In this document: positions 8,931-17,661 of the stretch, in pieces | Layout of the letters: every line of letters starts with the position of its first letter | How positions within the stretch are numbered: the stretch's first letter is position 1 | Source: Fibrobacter sp. UWR2 | Lineage (GTDB): Bacteria; Fibrobacterota; Fibrobacteria; Fibrobacterales; Fibrobacteraceae | Reading direction: 5' to 3' | Assembly: GCF_002210285.1 (NCBI RefSeq) | Contig: NZ_MWQE01000001.1 | Span: 744,001 to 808,000, forward strand | DNA: 64,000 nucleotides | Translations under genes and position numbers: made by a program | Notes under the pieces: model-generated | What the model was told of the DNA's origin: nothing | The model's database searches: none | The model's input: only the letters and a program-made list of their open reading frames with translations

Positions 8931-10317
8931 TTCTATTGTGCCTAGAAAAAAAGGCGGTATTCGGGATGTGCTCGTAGTTGCACTCCCGATGCTTTTATCG
9001 ATGTCTTTCGATACGTTCATGACGTTTATCGACCGACTCTTCCTTTCTAAACTTGGACCTGCCGAAATGAATGCGGCACTGGGTGCGGGTGCCGTGCAAC
9101 TTGCGCTTACGATGTTCTTTACGGGGGCTATCAGTTACACGACGGCAATGGTGGCGCAACGCCTGGGGGCGAAAAAGCGCTGGGATTGTTCGCGCGTATT
9201 TATGCAGGCGGTTTACCTCTCGCTGGTATGTGTGCCGCTTTTGTACCTGACGATTCCGGTGGGGCATTTCGCTTTCGGGCTGGAGCATTTGCCGGCAGAC
9301 CAGCTGGAATACCAGAAGACTTATTTTAACATCTTGATGTTCGGTGGCGCAATTACGCTGGTGCGCAATGCGGCGCCGTGTTTCTTTAGCGGGATTGGCG
9401 AGACGAAGGTCGTGATGCAGGCGGCGTTCGTCGGCATGATTGTGAACGTCGTCTGTAATTTTGTGCTGATTTTCGGTATGGGCCCGATACCGGCGCTTGG
9501 TGTAGCGGGTGCGGCCTACGGAACGCTTATCGGGAATGCGGTATCGACCATTATCTTGTTTGCAAAGTTCTTCGGAAATTCGTGCCACAGGCGGTTCCGC
9601 ACGCGCTACGCATTTGCCTTCAGTTGGCCGCTCTGCCGTGAACTGCTGCGGAAGGGCATTCCTTCGGGCGTTGAGATGTTCTTGAACATGTCGGCGTTCC
9701 AGTTGCTTATCCTGATGTTCCATGCGCTCGGGCCTGCGGCGGCGACGGCCTCTTCGGTGATGTTCAACTGGGACATGGTGGCGTACGTGCCATTGATGGG
9801 GCTCGAAGTCGCGTCTACTAGCCTCGTGGGGCGTTACGTGGGCGCGAAGGACGGCGCGGCCGCTAACAGGTCTACTTATTCGGGGCTCCGCCTAGGATGG
9901 GGCTATTCGTTAATTATCGGCGTGCTGTTTATCTTTTTGCCGGGAGTGCTTACGGACGTGTTCCAGCCCGATGCTGCAGGTGCTTCGGCAGAAGCGCTCG
10001 CAATTTTTGCGGAGGCCCGCCCGATGGGCATGTTCATGTTGCGCTTTGCTGCACTCTACATCTTTGTGGAGGTTCTCCTTGTAATATATGCGGGTGCGTT
10101 GCGCGGTGCGGGCGATACGTTCTGGGTAATGGTCGCAAGCGCCTTGATGAACTGGTTTGTCGCCCTTGCGCTCTATGTTTCTGCCTACGTATTCGATTTG
10201 CCTGCACACCATGCATGGATTGCGGTTGTTGCCGTTTATAGCACGGCGCCGCTTATTTTCTGGTGGCGCTGGAAAAGCGGCAAATGGCGTAAGCACGTAC
10301 TCGAAGTCGCATCGTAG
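8920..10317 (+). CDS. MATE-family multidrug/cation efflux transporter
   Basis: 465 aa with 12 predicted membrane segments in two six-helix bundles (DVLVVALPMLLSMSFDTFMTFIDRLF; later LLRKGIPSGVEMFLNMSAFQLL as the start of bundle two). The sequence GLEVASTSLVGRYVGAKDGAAANRS is typical of the second bundle of NorM/DinF-like proteins. Expected to export organic cations using a Na+ or H+ gradient. The start chosen is ATG 8920, which overlaps the end of coaX, suggesting coupled translation; ATG 8872 further upstream would add 16 residues read from inside coaX. Confidence 0.92.
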   Translation: MTNNSIVPRKKGGIRDVLVVALPMLLSMSFDTFMTFIDRLFLSKLGPAEMNAALGAGAVQLALTMFFTGAISYTTAMVAQRLGAKKRWDCSRVFMQAVYLSLVCVPLLYLTIPVGHFAFGLEHLPADQLEYQKTYFNILMFGGAITLVRNAAPCFFSGIGETKVVMQAAFVGMIVNVVCNFVLIFGMGPIPALGVAGAAYGTLIGNAVSTIILFAKFFGNSCHRRFRTRYAFAFSWPLCRELLRKGIPSGVEMFLNMSAFQLLILMFHALGPAAATASSVMFNWDMVAYVPLMGLEVASTSLVGRYVGAKDGAAANRSTYSGLRLGWGYSLIIGVLFIFLPGVLTDVFQPDAAGASAEALAIFAEARPMGMFMLRFAALYIFVEVLLVIYAGALRGAGDTFWVMVASALMNWFVALALYVSAYVFDLPAHHAWIAVVAVYSTAPLIFWWRWKSGKWRKHVLEVAS

Positions 10318-10380
10318 GGGGAATCTTTCTTTCGTAAAGATGCTTTGTGGCCTTTGAAGGTGCCGGTCGTCATTTCTTTC

Positions 10381-10386
10381 TATATT
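10381..10386 (+). promoter_or_regulatory. TATATT seven bases before fmt ATG (leaderless-type)
   Basis: TATATT is separated from ATG 10394 by seven bases, with no SD. This spacing puts the expected transcription start at or next to the A of the ATG. Confidence 0.5.
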
Positions 10387-10393
10387 GTACTAC

Positions 10394-11344
10394 ATGAAAG
10401 TAGTTTTTATGGGAACGCCGGAATTTGCGGCTTGCTTCTTGAAGCATCTTAAGGAATCTGATGGTATTGACGTGGTGGGCGTTGTCACTCAGCCCGATAG
10501 GCCCGCAGGGCGCGGGCGCGTGCTGACTCCGCCGCCGGTAAAGCAGCTTGCGCTTGAATACGGCCTCCCTGTTCTGCAGCCGCTCGATTTGAAGGCTCCG
10601 GAATTCGAGGCGGATTTGCGCGCGTTCGGCGCCGACCTTTTTGTTGTTGTCGCATATTCCATTTTGCCGAAGAACATTCTCGCGGTTACGAAATTCGGTG
10701 CAGTGAACGTGCACGGGAGCATGTTGCCCAAATACCGTGGTGCAGCTCCGGTGCAACGTGCGATTGCCGATGGCCTTCCCGAGACGGGTGTTACGGTTTT
10801 CCGCCTAGACGAGAAGATGGACCACGGCCCTATCCTTTCGCAGAAGGTCGTGAAAATTGACCATCAGGATACGACTGCAAGCCTTCTCGAGAAGATGGTT
10901 GCTCCCGGCTGCGAAGCGCTTGACGAGGCCATCGCGCAGCTTGAAGGCGGTTGCGAAAAAGACCTGACGCAGGACCATGCGCAGGCATCCGGTGCCCCCA
11001 AACTTAAGAAAGAAGAAGGCCGCATTGATTTCAACATGCCGGCAATCGTTATCCATAACCGCATCCGCGCTTTCAACCCTTGGCCGGGCGGATATGCGAC
11101 CCTTTCGGGCCGTACGGTTTACCTGCGCAAGACGGACGTTGTCGGCGTAGGCGATTGCAAGGCTGCCCAGGGTGTTGCGAACCTTGCTCCGGGCTCTATT
11201 GAATTTAAGGAAAATCGTCTGTTTGTCGGTACCGGCGAAGGCTTGCTCGAAGTTGTAGAAATCCAGGCCGAAGGCAAAAAACCGATGCCTGTCGCCGACT
11301 TTATGCGCGGACTCCAGAAGCGCGAAGGACTTGCATTTTGCTGA
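10394..11344 (+). CDS. fmt: Methionyl-tRNA formyltransferase
   Basis: 316 aa. Formylates the amino group of initiator Met-tRNA with 10-formyl-THF. The N-terminus MKVVFMGTPEFAA, the catalytic region VNVHGSMLPKYRGAAPVQRAI (Asn-His-Ser-type signature), and ETGVTVFRLDEKMDHGPIL are diagnostic. The C-terminal domain (RIRAFNPWPGGYAT onwards) binds tRNA. A TTG nine bases upstream is in frame, but ATG 10394 starts the Rossmann strand. Its stop overlaps the rsmB start by seven bases; the fmt-rsmB pair is common in bacteria and forms one translation-related unit. Confidence 0.97.
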   Translation: MKVVFMGTPEFAACFLKHLKESDGIDVVGVVTQPDRPAGRGRVLTPPPVKQLALEYGLPVLQPLDLKAPEFEADLRAFGADLFVVVAYSILPKNILAVTKFGAVNVHGSMLPKYRGAAPVQRAIADGLPETGVTVFRLDEKMDHGPILSQKVVKIDHQDTTASLLEKMVAPGCEALDEAIAQLEGGCEKDLTQDHAQASGAPKLKKEEGRIDFNMPAIVIHNRIRAFNPWPGGYATLSGRTVYLRKTDVVGVGDCKAAQGVANLAPGSIEFKENRLFVGTGEGLLEVVEIQAEGKKPMPVADFMRGLQKREGLAFC

Positions 11345-12579
11345 CGGAACGTGAAGAGGCATACCGCGTTCTTCTGCTTTGGCAGAAGGAAGGAACTTTC
11401 ATCAAGGAAAGCGGTATTCCTCCGTTTGCGATGGAAGTGGCGCTTGGCGTGTGCCGCCGCCACTTGTACCTGCAGTATTTCATCAAGTCGCTCGTGAAGA
11501 AAATGCCCTCGGTGGAAGCCTGTACCATCCTGGAAATGGGGCTCTTCCAGATGTTCTTCATGGATGTGCCGGACTATGCCGCCATCGATTCCTGCGTGGA
11601 ACTTGCGAAGTCTGCTAACCTGGGCGAAGGAACAGTGCGCCTTACGAATGCGGTGTTGCGTTCTGCACGTAGGGCCGGCATGCCTGAACTCCCGTCTCAG
11701 CGCGTGCGCCGCGTGAGTATCGAGAATTCTATTCCCGAATGGCTGGTGCGCCGCTGGTTCGACGTTTATGGTGGTGACCGAGCCGAAAGCATTGCGCGTT
11801 CTACCCTGGAACGCCCTGTGGAGTGGATTCGCGTGAACCTGCAGAAGACAAGCGCTCCCGTGCTAGCCGAAAAGAATGGCGTTACGGGCGCGAGCATCCT
11901 CTACGACCGCTTTATCGAAATTCCTCGCGACGTGGGAGTGAAGGTCTTGCTTGCCTTGCCGGAATTCTCGGCGGGGATGTTCTCGTTCCAGAATCCTTCT
12001 GCATACGATGTCGTGAAACTCCTGGATGCAAAGCCGGGAATGAAAGTGTGGGATGCCTGTGCAGCGCCCGGCGGGAAGACTGCGCTGCTTGCGGAAATGG
12101 ACCCGACGCTTGATATCCATGCGAGCGATTCGTCGGAATTCCGCCTTGAGAAAATGCAGGACTTGATAAGCCGCCTTGGGCTTACGAATGTGAAACTTTC
12201 TCACATTGACGTATTGAATGCGGCGGACACTGTTGTTGAAGAAACCTTCGATAGAATACTCCTCGACGTTCCCTGCAGCAACATGGGCGTGATTGCGCGT
12301 AGGCCCGAATCGGTTTACCGCCTGACGCCCGAATCGATTGCGGAACTTTCGAAACTGCAGTACGAAATTCTCGAACGCGCAGCCGAAAAACTCAAGCCCG
12401 AAGGTCGCTTGGTTTATGCCACGTGCAGCCCGGACCCGGCAGAAACGACGCAGGTCATTAACAGGTTTGTCAAGGCTCATCCTGAATTTGTGAAGGTCGG
12501 GGACCCGATGCTGCCCGGTAGCAGGGATGCCCGCCTGGATGGATTTTTTGCACAGGCACTGGAGCGAAAAAAATCATGA
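11338..12579 (+). CDS. rsmB: 16S rRNA m5C967 methyltransferase
   Basis: 413 aa. N-terminal NusB-like RNA-binding domain (~1-135), then the Rossmann methyltransferase. The SAM site is VWDACAAPGGKTALLAEM (~235-255). DVPCSNMGVIARRPE and ATCSPDPAE supply the two conserved cysteines of RNA m5C methyltransferases (the second in the TC motif being the general release base/nucleophile pair). Start: TTG 11338 with AAGGA eight bases upstream inside fmt; no ATG is available before the NusB domain. The last four bases overlap the next gene (ATGA). Confidence 0.95.
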   Translation: MLTEREEAYRVLLLWQKEGTFIKESGIPPFAMEVALGVCRRHLYLQYFIKSLVKKMPSVEACTILEMGLFQMFFMDVPDYAAIDSCVELAKSANLGEGTVRLTNAVLRSARRAGMPELPSQRVRRVSIENSIPEWLVRRWFDVYGGDRAESIARSTLERPVEWIRVNLQKTSAPVLAEKNGVTGASILYDRFIEIPRDVGVKVLLALPEFSAGMFSFQNPSAYDVVKLLDAKPGMKVWDACAAPGGKTALLAEMDPTLDIHASDSSEFRLEKMQDLISRLGLTNVKLSHIDVLNAADTVVEETFDRILLDVPCSNMGVIARRPESVYRLTPESIAELSKLQYEILERAAEKLKPEGRLVYATCSPDPAETTQVINRFVKAHPEFVKVGDPMLPGSRDARLDGFFAQALERKKS

Positions 12580-13172
12580 AACTGACAAGAACATTTTTTG
12601 CCGCGCTGTTGCTTGCCGCGGTAGCGTGGGCGCAAGAAGCCGCGCCGGTGGATACGCTCGTGTACGCTTTCCACAAGGGCTACATCTCCATCGAGGGCGG
12701 CGAGATGTATCCGTTTGGTGACCTTCAGGATGCCGTGGAAAACGCCTTCTATGGTGGAGTCGGTTTCCGTTACAGTTACTGGCCCGACTTTGATGGTTTC
12801 GTGCATTTCAACTACGCTTACGTGAAGGTGCGTGCCGACGGTATTCCGTTCCCGGGCGTTCACCAGTTCGTGGGCAGGTTGGGGCTGGATTGGCACTGGA
12901 AATTGTTGCGACCGCTGGCGATTGGAGCTGGCTTTACCTGTAACTGGACTCGCGCCGACTACGATGGCGATGAAAACTACTTTACCGGTCGTGGGGGAAT
13001 GCTTGTCGACAATGAGACTGAATTCGGGTGGTTTGCCCGCATCAACATGCCGTTCCTGTATTTCAAGGAATTTACTGCGGGTCTGAATGCCTTGTGGGAA
13101 CAACTTTGGACCTTGCCGGAGCGTTCTAACATGTTGACTATCGGCTTCTATATCGAAAGGAGGATCTGGTAA
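12576..13172 (+). CDS. Small outer-membrane beta-barrel-like protein, unknown role
   Basis: 198 aa. Signal peptide 1-19 (MKLTRTFFAALLLAAVAWAQ). The rest alternates aromatic and small residues in short strands (GGVGFRYSYWPDFDGFVHFNYAY, FVGRLGLDWHWKLL, AIGAGFTCNWT, EFGWFARINMPFLYF, MLTIGFYIERRIW), consistent with an eight-stranded outer-membrane barrel ending in an aromatic residue. Coupled to rsmB by ATGA and to the next gene by a one-base overlap, so it belongs to the same transcript. The function is not recognised. Confidence 0.7.
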   Translation: MKLTRTFFAALLLAAVAWAQEAAPVDTLVYAFHKGYISIEGGEMYPFGDLQDAVENAFYGGVGFRYSYWPDFDGFVHFNYAYVKVRADGIPFPGVHQFVGRLGLDWHWKLLRPLAIGAGFTCNWTRADYDGDENYFTGRGGMLVDNETEFGWFARINMPFLYFKEFTAGLNALWEQLWTLPERSNMLTIGFYIERRIW

Positions 13173-14887
13173 TGAGGAATTCTCTTTTCTGCATGGCTTT
13201 TTTGGCGATAGTTCCTTTCTGCGGAATTACTCATGCTGCAATCGATGCCGAAATGGAAGGTATGGAGGCGGTTAGTCGTGATGATGGAACTTTCCTTGTC
13301 GGTGGGCCTACTTACCAGTTTGACCGCATTCTCGGTGCGGGCGGTATTCATAGTGAAAGCGAACTCTGGACGCCACAAAAACTGAGACACCGTCTGCTAT
13401 TCAACCGCATGTCCGTCTTACCGTCGTGGAACCCCTACGAGCCATCGGTATGGGTAAAGACTGGTAACGAACTCGGTGACATGATATATCAGGATGTGAT
13501 AACCGAGAATGATAGACCTACGAATCGCACGCCGATTCTGGAAGGTGGCTTCAGGACTCCATCCTACAAGGGTTTCTGGGCAACGGCCCGTGGATTCCAA
13601 GATGACCATTATTCATCCCGCACTGCGAGTTACCGCAAGAAGATGGTCTCGGACGAGTTTTCCCTTTTTGGTGAAAATTATCCGATGTTCAGTTCGGGTT
13701 ATGCGGGCCTCGGCTATACGAATGACTTTATAAACGCATCGCTACTTGTGGGCGAGGAATACCTCTGGGAATACACGGAATCTTCCCGCTGGATTCCTGT
13801 GTTCATGAAGCCGCGAATAGAAGCGCGTGCCGACTTCTTGAATTTTGAAATTACCGCAGCATTTGAAGATGCGGAATACCAGAATGCGAAGAGAAAGGAA
13901 TCCGGCGAACGCAAGGAAGTGAATGGCTCTGTGCTTTACAAGTGCGGGGAGGCCTGCCAGAAGGGCGTGTTCCAGATTTCTGCGGGGCTAGCTTTCCGTG
14001 TTGTCGATGACGAGGGTACGGTTTATACCGGGCTCAACGACGACCATGTGTTCTGGCCGTTTATGCAGTTGCGGGTTGCTCCGCTGCGCTGGCTCAAGGC
14101 CGACGTCATGTTCGGCATGAATGACGTGGACTGGCTCGTGCAGGATAGCATCGAAATGTCGCTTCCGGTGGAGGTGAAGAATCTCGGTGTGACGCTTGGC
14201 GTTAAGAATATTTCGGGTACGCGCCTGAATCCGCTCGCCGATGACAAGGAATTCTTCGACATGGGTGATGTGGAGAGTGTGATTGAACTCTCGCCAGGCG
14301 GTGCGATGACTCTGCTTGAAGGGTATCTCGCCTTTGCCGATACAATCGCATCTGTGTCGCTTGGTGGCAGGGCTTCATTCTGGGCGGAACGCGGAGCGGA
14401 GACGTTTGATGTGGACGGCTATGTGGAAGATGGCGGGTACGAGTTCCGCTATGGCGATGTCTCTCGAATCAATTCGTGGATAAAGGGCATAACGGGTGAA
14501 CTCTGGCTCGATGCCTGGCTTGGTGAAATGTTCAAGTTCCGCGCCCTGGCCGGTTTCGAGAGAATTGACGGCGACGATAGGCGATTCGAGGTGACGCCAT
14601 CGGAGTTCTTCGTCGCATTTACGGGAGACTGGCTTATCCGCAAGTCCTTCCGCGTATCGCATTCTCTGCGCTACAGGAGCGATGCCCAGTGGAACCTGCG
14701 CAGCAGTGATCCACTTATCGTGAAGGGTGACTGGTACTGGGATGCCACTTTTGAGCAGATGTTCCCCAAGTATGGTCTTTCTCTTGCCGGGTCATTAATT
14801 CACGTGTTGGCAGACGAAGTCGTTCAGGTTCCCGGGGCGGATTACGATAGGATTCGCTTTGTCTGCACGGTGCGGAAAAAATTCTAG
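13172..14887 (+). CDS. Secreted protein with predicted outer-membrane barrel, unknown role
   Basis: 571 aa. SD GGAGG in the tail of the upstream gene; signal peptide ~1-22 (MRNSLFCMAFLAIVPFCGITHA). The sequence is rich in Trp, Tyr and alternating hydrophobics (GFWATARGFQDDHY, FMQLRVAPLRWLKADVMFGMND, LLEGYLAFADTIASVSLGGRASFW, GELWLDAWLGEMFKFRALAGFERI, FRVSHSLRYRSD) and ends VCTVRKKF, a terminal Phe as in many outer-membrane barrels. Large enough for a 16- to 18-stranded porin-like barrel. I cannot name a family. It directly follows the small barrel-like gene and could be its partner. Confidence 0.65.
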   Translation: MRNSLFCMAFLAIVPFCGITHAAIDAEMEGMEAVSRDDGTFLVGGPTYQFDRILGAGGIHSESELWTPQKLRHRLLFNRMSVLPSWNPYEPSVWVKTGNELGDMIYQDVITENDRPTNRTPILEGGFRTPSYKGFWATARGFQDDHYSSRTASYRKKMVSDEFSLFGENYPMFSSGYAGLGYTNDFINASLLVGEEYLWEYTESSRWIPVFMKPRIEARADFLNFEITAAFEDAEYQNAKRKESGERKEVNGSVLYKCGEACQKGVFQISAGLAFRVVDDEGTVYTGLNDDHVFWPFMQLRVAPLRWLKADVMFGMNDVDWLVQDSIEMSLPVEVKNLGVTLGVKNISGTRLNPLADDKEFFDMGDVESVIELSPGGAMTLLEGYLAFADTIASVSLGGRASFWAERGAETFDVDGYVEDGGYEFRYGDVSRINSWIKGITGELWLDAWLGEMFKFRALAGFERIDGDDRRFEVTPSEFFVAFTGDWLIRKSFRVSHSLRYRSDAQWNLRSSDPLIVKGDWYWDATFEQMFPKYGLSLAGSLIHVLADEVVQVPGADYDRIRFVCTVRKKF

Positions 14888-14927
14888 TTTGTAAGTAAAA
14901 ATTATCCTTTAAACGCCCAAATTGGCC

Positions 14928-14956
14928 TTGACAGAAAAAAAAGTTTGCTATATTAT
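14928..14956 (+). promoter_or_regulatory. Consensus sigma70-type promoter TTGACA-N17-TATTAT
   Basis: TTGACA at 14928-14933 and TATTAT at 14951-14956 with 17 bases between. It is the best E. coli-like promoter seen in the window, and it drives towards the small ORF at 15016. The inverted repeat at 14959-14980 lies over the expected start point. Confidence 0.6.
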
Positions 14957-14958
14957 CC

Positions 14959-14986
14959 CCTGTTCCTGAAAAGGAACAGGTTTTTT
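14959..14986 (+). terminator. Perfect 8-bp hairpin plus T6: terminator or operator dyad
   Basis: CCTGTTCC (14959-14966), loop TGAAAA, GGAACAGG (14973-14980), then TTTTTT. Reads as an intrinsic terminator for the fmt-rsmB-barrel unit. Because it overlaps the start region of the promoter just upstream, it may instead (or also) be a repressor site. Confidence 0.6.
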
Positions 14987-15015
14987 GGACCGTTGGTGAA
15001 TAAAGGAGTTTTTAC

Positions 15016-15102
15016 GTGAATCATCTGATTCCTCGAATGCTGATGCATCTGGCCTGCTGTTGTGCCATTGTAATTTTGGTTTGTTCTTTTTTTTCGACCT
15101 AA
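15016..15102 (+). CDS. Possible 28-aa hydrophobic small protein
   Basis: GTG start at 15016 with AAAGGAG seven bases upstream; reads M-N-H-L-I-P-R then a hydrophobic, Cys-rich stretch (MLMHLACCCAIVILVCSFF) and stops at TAA 15100-15102. It would form one short membrane helix. A consensus promoter lies 60 bases upstream. The last four bases overlap the 3' end of mutY on the other strand. Could be a small membrane protein, a leader peptide, or a type I toxin-like peptide; there is no homology evidence. Confidence 0.45.
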   Translation: MNHLIPRMLMHLACCCAIVILVCSFFST

Positions 15103-16148
15103 TCTAGTGCCAGTTTCAATGCCTTGAGGCTGAAACTGTTGGCGAAAACATCTCTTGCGACATACTTGGAAACCCATGTAAAGCGGCTCTTTGTCGCTTT
15201 GTATTTGAGTTTGATGTGCAGGACTCTGCATTCGATTTTATGGACGGTAATCCCATGCCGGAAAACTCCACAATCTTTTACGGAGGCGACTCTGTCGCTG
15301 TCGATATAGCGTTCGGCCTGCAGGGGAATGCCGGCGGTCGCATTTTTTTGCGTCTCGAAATGGGGTAGGGCGAGTTGTCCGCTGAGGAATGCCTGGCCAG
15401 CGGAGACGGCAAGGATCTTGCCGTCGGCGCTTTCGATAACAAGCGCCGTGCCGTGCCACTCCTTTTGTATGCGTTTCTTTTTGGGAGGGAATTCTTCTGC
15501 ACGCCCTTCGCGATATGCGCGGCATCCGCTGGCCAGCGGGCAGGCCTTGCATTCAGGAACCTTTGACTTGCAGATGGTGCGCCCGAGTTCCATCAGGGCC
15601 TCGTTGTGCATGTAGGCTTTCGGGCTATCCGCAACCATGCGGGCATATTCCCAGTAAGTTTCCGCAGCTTTACCGACGGGTAAAAAGTCGAGGGCGTAGA
15701 ACCTCGAAAAGATGCGTACCAGGTTCCCGTCCAGAATCGCTTCTCTCTTGTGTAATGCGAGGCTGAGGATTGCTCCTGCGGTATATGCGCCTATTCCCGG
15801 TAACGATTCGAGTTCCTTGCGGGTTTGCGGGAATTTCCCTCCGGCCTTGGCGACAATTCTCCCCGTCTTCAATATGTTCCGTGCACGGCTGTAGTAGCCA
15901 AGCCCCTGCCAGTATCGGAATACTTCTTCTTCGCTTGCCTTTGCTAGCGTCTCTATGTCAGGAAAACGTTCCATCCAGCGGACAAAATAATCCTTTACGG
16001 TCGAGACCTGTGTCTGCTGGAGCATTGTCTCGCTGATCCACACTGCATACGGGTCACGCTTCGCGTCGATGTCCGTTGGCCTCCATGGGAGGTTCGCTGC
16101 GTTCTCCTTGAACCAGTCGCGTAGATGCTTCAGGATTTTTTCGTCCAT
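15099..16148 (-). CDS. mutY: A/G-specific adenine DNA glycosylase
   Basis: 349 aa. Removes adenine mispaired with 8-oxoguanine. Helix-hairpin-helix LPGIGAYTAGAILSLAL and the catalytic Asp in ILDGNLVRIFSRF sit in the glycosylase domain. The 4Fe-4S ligands CKSKVPECKACPLASGC match C-X6-C-X2-C-X5-C. ETMLQQTQV is the usual MutY motif near residue 40. The C-terminal NUDIX-like domain (~225-349), which recognises 8-oxoG, is shorter and more divergent than in E. coli. No SD is evident upstream of the ATG. The GT4 gene upstream ends only 24 bases away. Confidence 0.96.
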   Translation of the reverse strand: MDEKILKHLRDWFKENAANLPWRPTDIDAKRDPYAVWISETMLQQTQVSTVKDYFVRWMERFPDIETLAKASEEEVFRYWQGLGYYSRARNILKTGRIVAKAGGKFPQTRKELESLPGIGAYTAGAILSLALHKREAILDGNLVRIFSRFYALDFLPVGKAAETYWEYARMVADSPKAYMHNEALMELGRTICKSKVPECKACPLASGCRAYREGRAEEFPPKKKRIQKEWHGTALVIESADGKILAVSAGQAFLSGQLALPHFETQKNATAGIPLQAERYIDSDRVASVKDCGVFRHGITVHKIECRVLHIKLKYKATKSRFTWVSKYVARDVFANSFSLKALKLALD

Positions 16149-16172
16149 ATTGATGTTGGGAAAGAACGATTG

Positions 16173-17627
16173 TTAAAACCTGTAGTATTTTCGCTTTAAC
16201 TTACGGAAGAAATCGAACTGAGCCTTGGTGGAGGATTCCATCGTGTATTTGAGGGAGCGCTCGTGGGCGGTCTCTCGCATTTCCTGATAGGTTTCCGGTT
16301 CTTCGAGATATATGCGGCGGCATTCTTCGAGTGCTTCGAGCCAGGCGGTTTCGTCAATGGGGAGAATGCGGCCTGCGGCATTGTCCATCACGATGTCATG
16401 CGGACCGCCGTAATTGCTCACCAGGGCGGGCGTGCCTGTCGCCATCGCTTCGACTACGACATTCCCGAAGGTGTCGGTGACGCTTGGGAACAGGAAGAAG
16501 TCCGAATCGGCGTAAAGGCTCGCGAGCGCTTCGCCGCCCTGCTCACCTGCGAAGTGCACGCTGTTATCGCCTTCGTAGAATTTCTTGATTTCTTCGAGGT
16601 ACCAGCCGTACCCTACGTACATGAGTTCCACGTCGTCGTGCAATGCGGCGAACTTCTTCCACACGCCGTTCAGGAACTCCAGGTTCTTTTCTTTCGAGAT
16701 ACGGCCGATAAACGAGAAACGAACCTTGCGTGCAGACCCTGTCTGTATGGCGCTGGACGGAGATCCGTTAAATTTTTCCCACATGCCCTTGCCACGTAGG
16801 TCAGGGGAGAACTTCTCGAGCGGGAGGCCGCGCGGCAGTATCTGTACTTGACTTGCAGGGACTTTTAGTTGCGAGGTGAGAATTTCTGCGTAATCCTTGC
16901 AGGGACTTACGACGGGCTTGGTCATACCGTAGAAAATCTTCATGAGCCAAAGCACGAAGTAGTACATCCACTTTGCCTTCACGAGCGTGCGTGTATAGGT
17001 GGGCACGTCGGTACGGTAGTGGCTAAAGACCTTGATGCCTGCGACCTTCGCGCAGAAACATACGAGCCAGGCTCCGGGGCTTGGTGTCTCAAGTTCGATT
17101 AGGTCGACTGGGTAGCGCTTGAGCAACCGGAGTACGGGGCCAACACGTGGGATGGCGAGTTCGCTGTTCGCGTATCCAAGTTGTTCCATGCTGAAAAGGC
17201 GCGGAAGCAGAATGCAATAGCTGCTCTCGACGACACCGCAGGGGCGCGTGTTGAAGGCGCTTCCTGCAAGGAAAGCCTTCATGTTGTGGGAGCGCATGTA
17301 GGGAATCACGTTCCTCAGGTTGTTGGCAATCCCGTTTGTCTCGTCCAGGTTGTCGGAATAGAATAGGATGCGGACATCGTCGGCGGGACGTTTGCTGCGT
17401 TCCTGCTTTAAGTAACTGCGCAGTTTTAGAAGCGTGGGAATGTTCACGAGAAGCGCCCCGAATACGATTGGCGGAATCATGCCGGTTCGTAGGTTTCCGG
17501 GAGGCTGGTGCTTGAAACTGAACATCTTCCTAAAGGTGCTCGTGACGGTGCGTCCGAAAATGTGGGGGCGCGTATCGAGGGTGTCCGTAGCCTTGAGTTT
17601 CGAAGAAGTCCGCTTTTTGTTATCCAT
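16173..17627 (-). CDS. GT4-family glycosyltransferase, copy 1 of a tandem pair
   Basis: 484 aa, GT-B fold. After a 95-residue N-terminal extension with a hydrophobic stretch (MIPPIVFGALLVNIPTLLKL) the donor/acceptor domains begin at RILFYSDNLDETNGIANNLR. The C-terminal domain has FSFIGRISKEKNLEFL and the E-x7-E motif in DTFGNVVVEAMATGTPALVS. This pattern is closest to the subgroup that glycosylates lipids (MgtA/SqdX-like alpha-mannosyl or sulfoquinovosyl transferases); target unknown. Sits between mutY and a close paralogue, all on the minus strand. Confidence 0.88.
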   Translation of the reverse strand: MDNKKRTSSKLKATDTLDTRPHIFGRTVTSTFRKMFSFKHQPPGNLRTGMIPPIVFGALLVNIPTLLKLRSYLKQERSKRPADDVRILFYSDNLDETNGIANNLRNVIPYMRSHNMKAFLAGSAFNTRPCGVVESSYCILLPRLFSMEQLGYANSELAIPRVGPVLRLLKRYPVDLIELETPSPGAWLVCFCAKVAGIKVFSHYRTDVPTYTRTLVKAKWMYYFVLWLMKIFYGMTKPVVSPCKDYAEILTSQLKVPASQVQILPRGLPLEKFSPDLRGKGMWEKFNGSPSSAIQTGSARKVRFSFIGRISKEKNLEFLNGVWKKFAALHDDVELMYVGYGWYLEEIKKFYEGDNSVHFAGEQGGEALASLYADSDFFLFPSVTDTFGNVVVEAMATGTPALVSNYGGPHDIVMDNAAGRILPIDETAWLEALEECRRIYLEEPETYQEMRETAHERSLKYTMESSTKAQFDFFRKLKRKYYRF

Positions 17628-17661
17628 GATGGCGAAATTTACGAAGTTTTCGTGTACTTTG

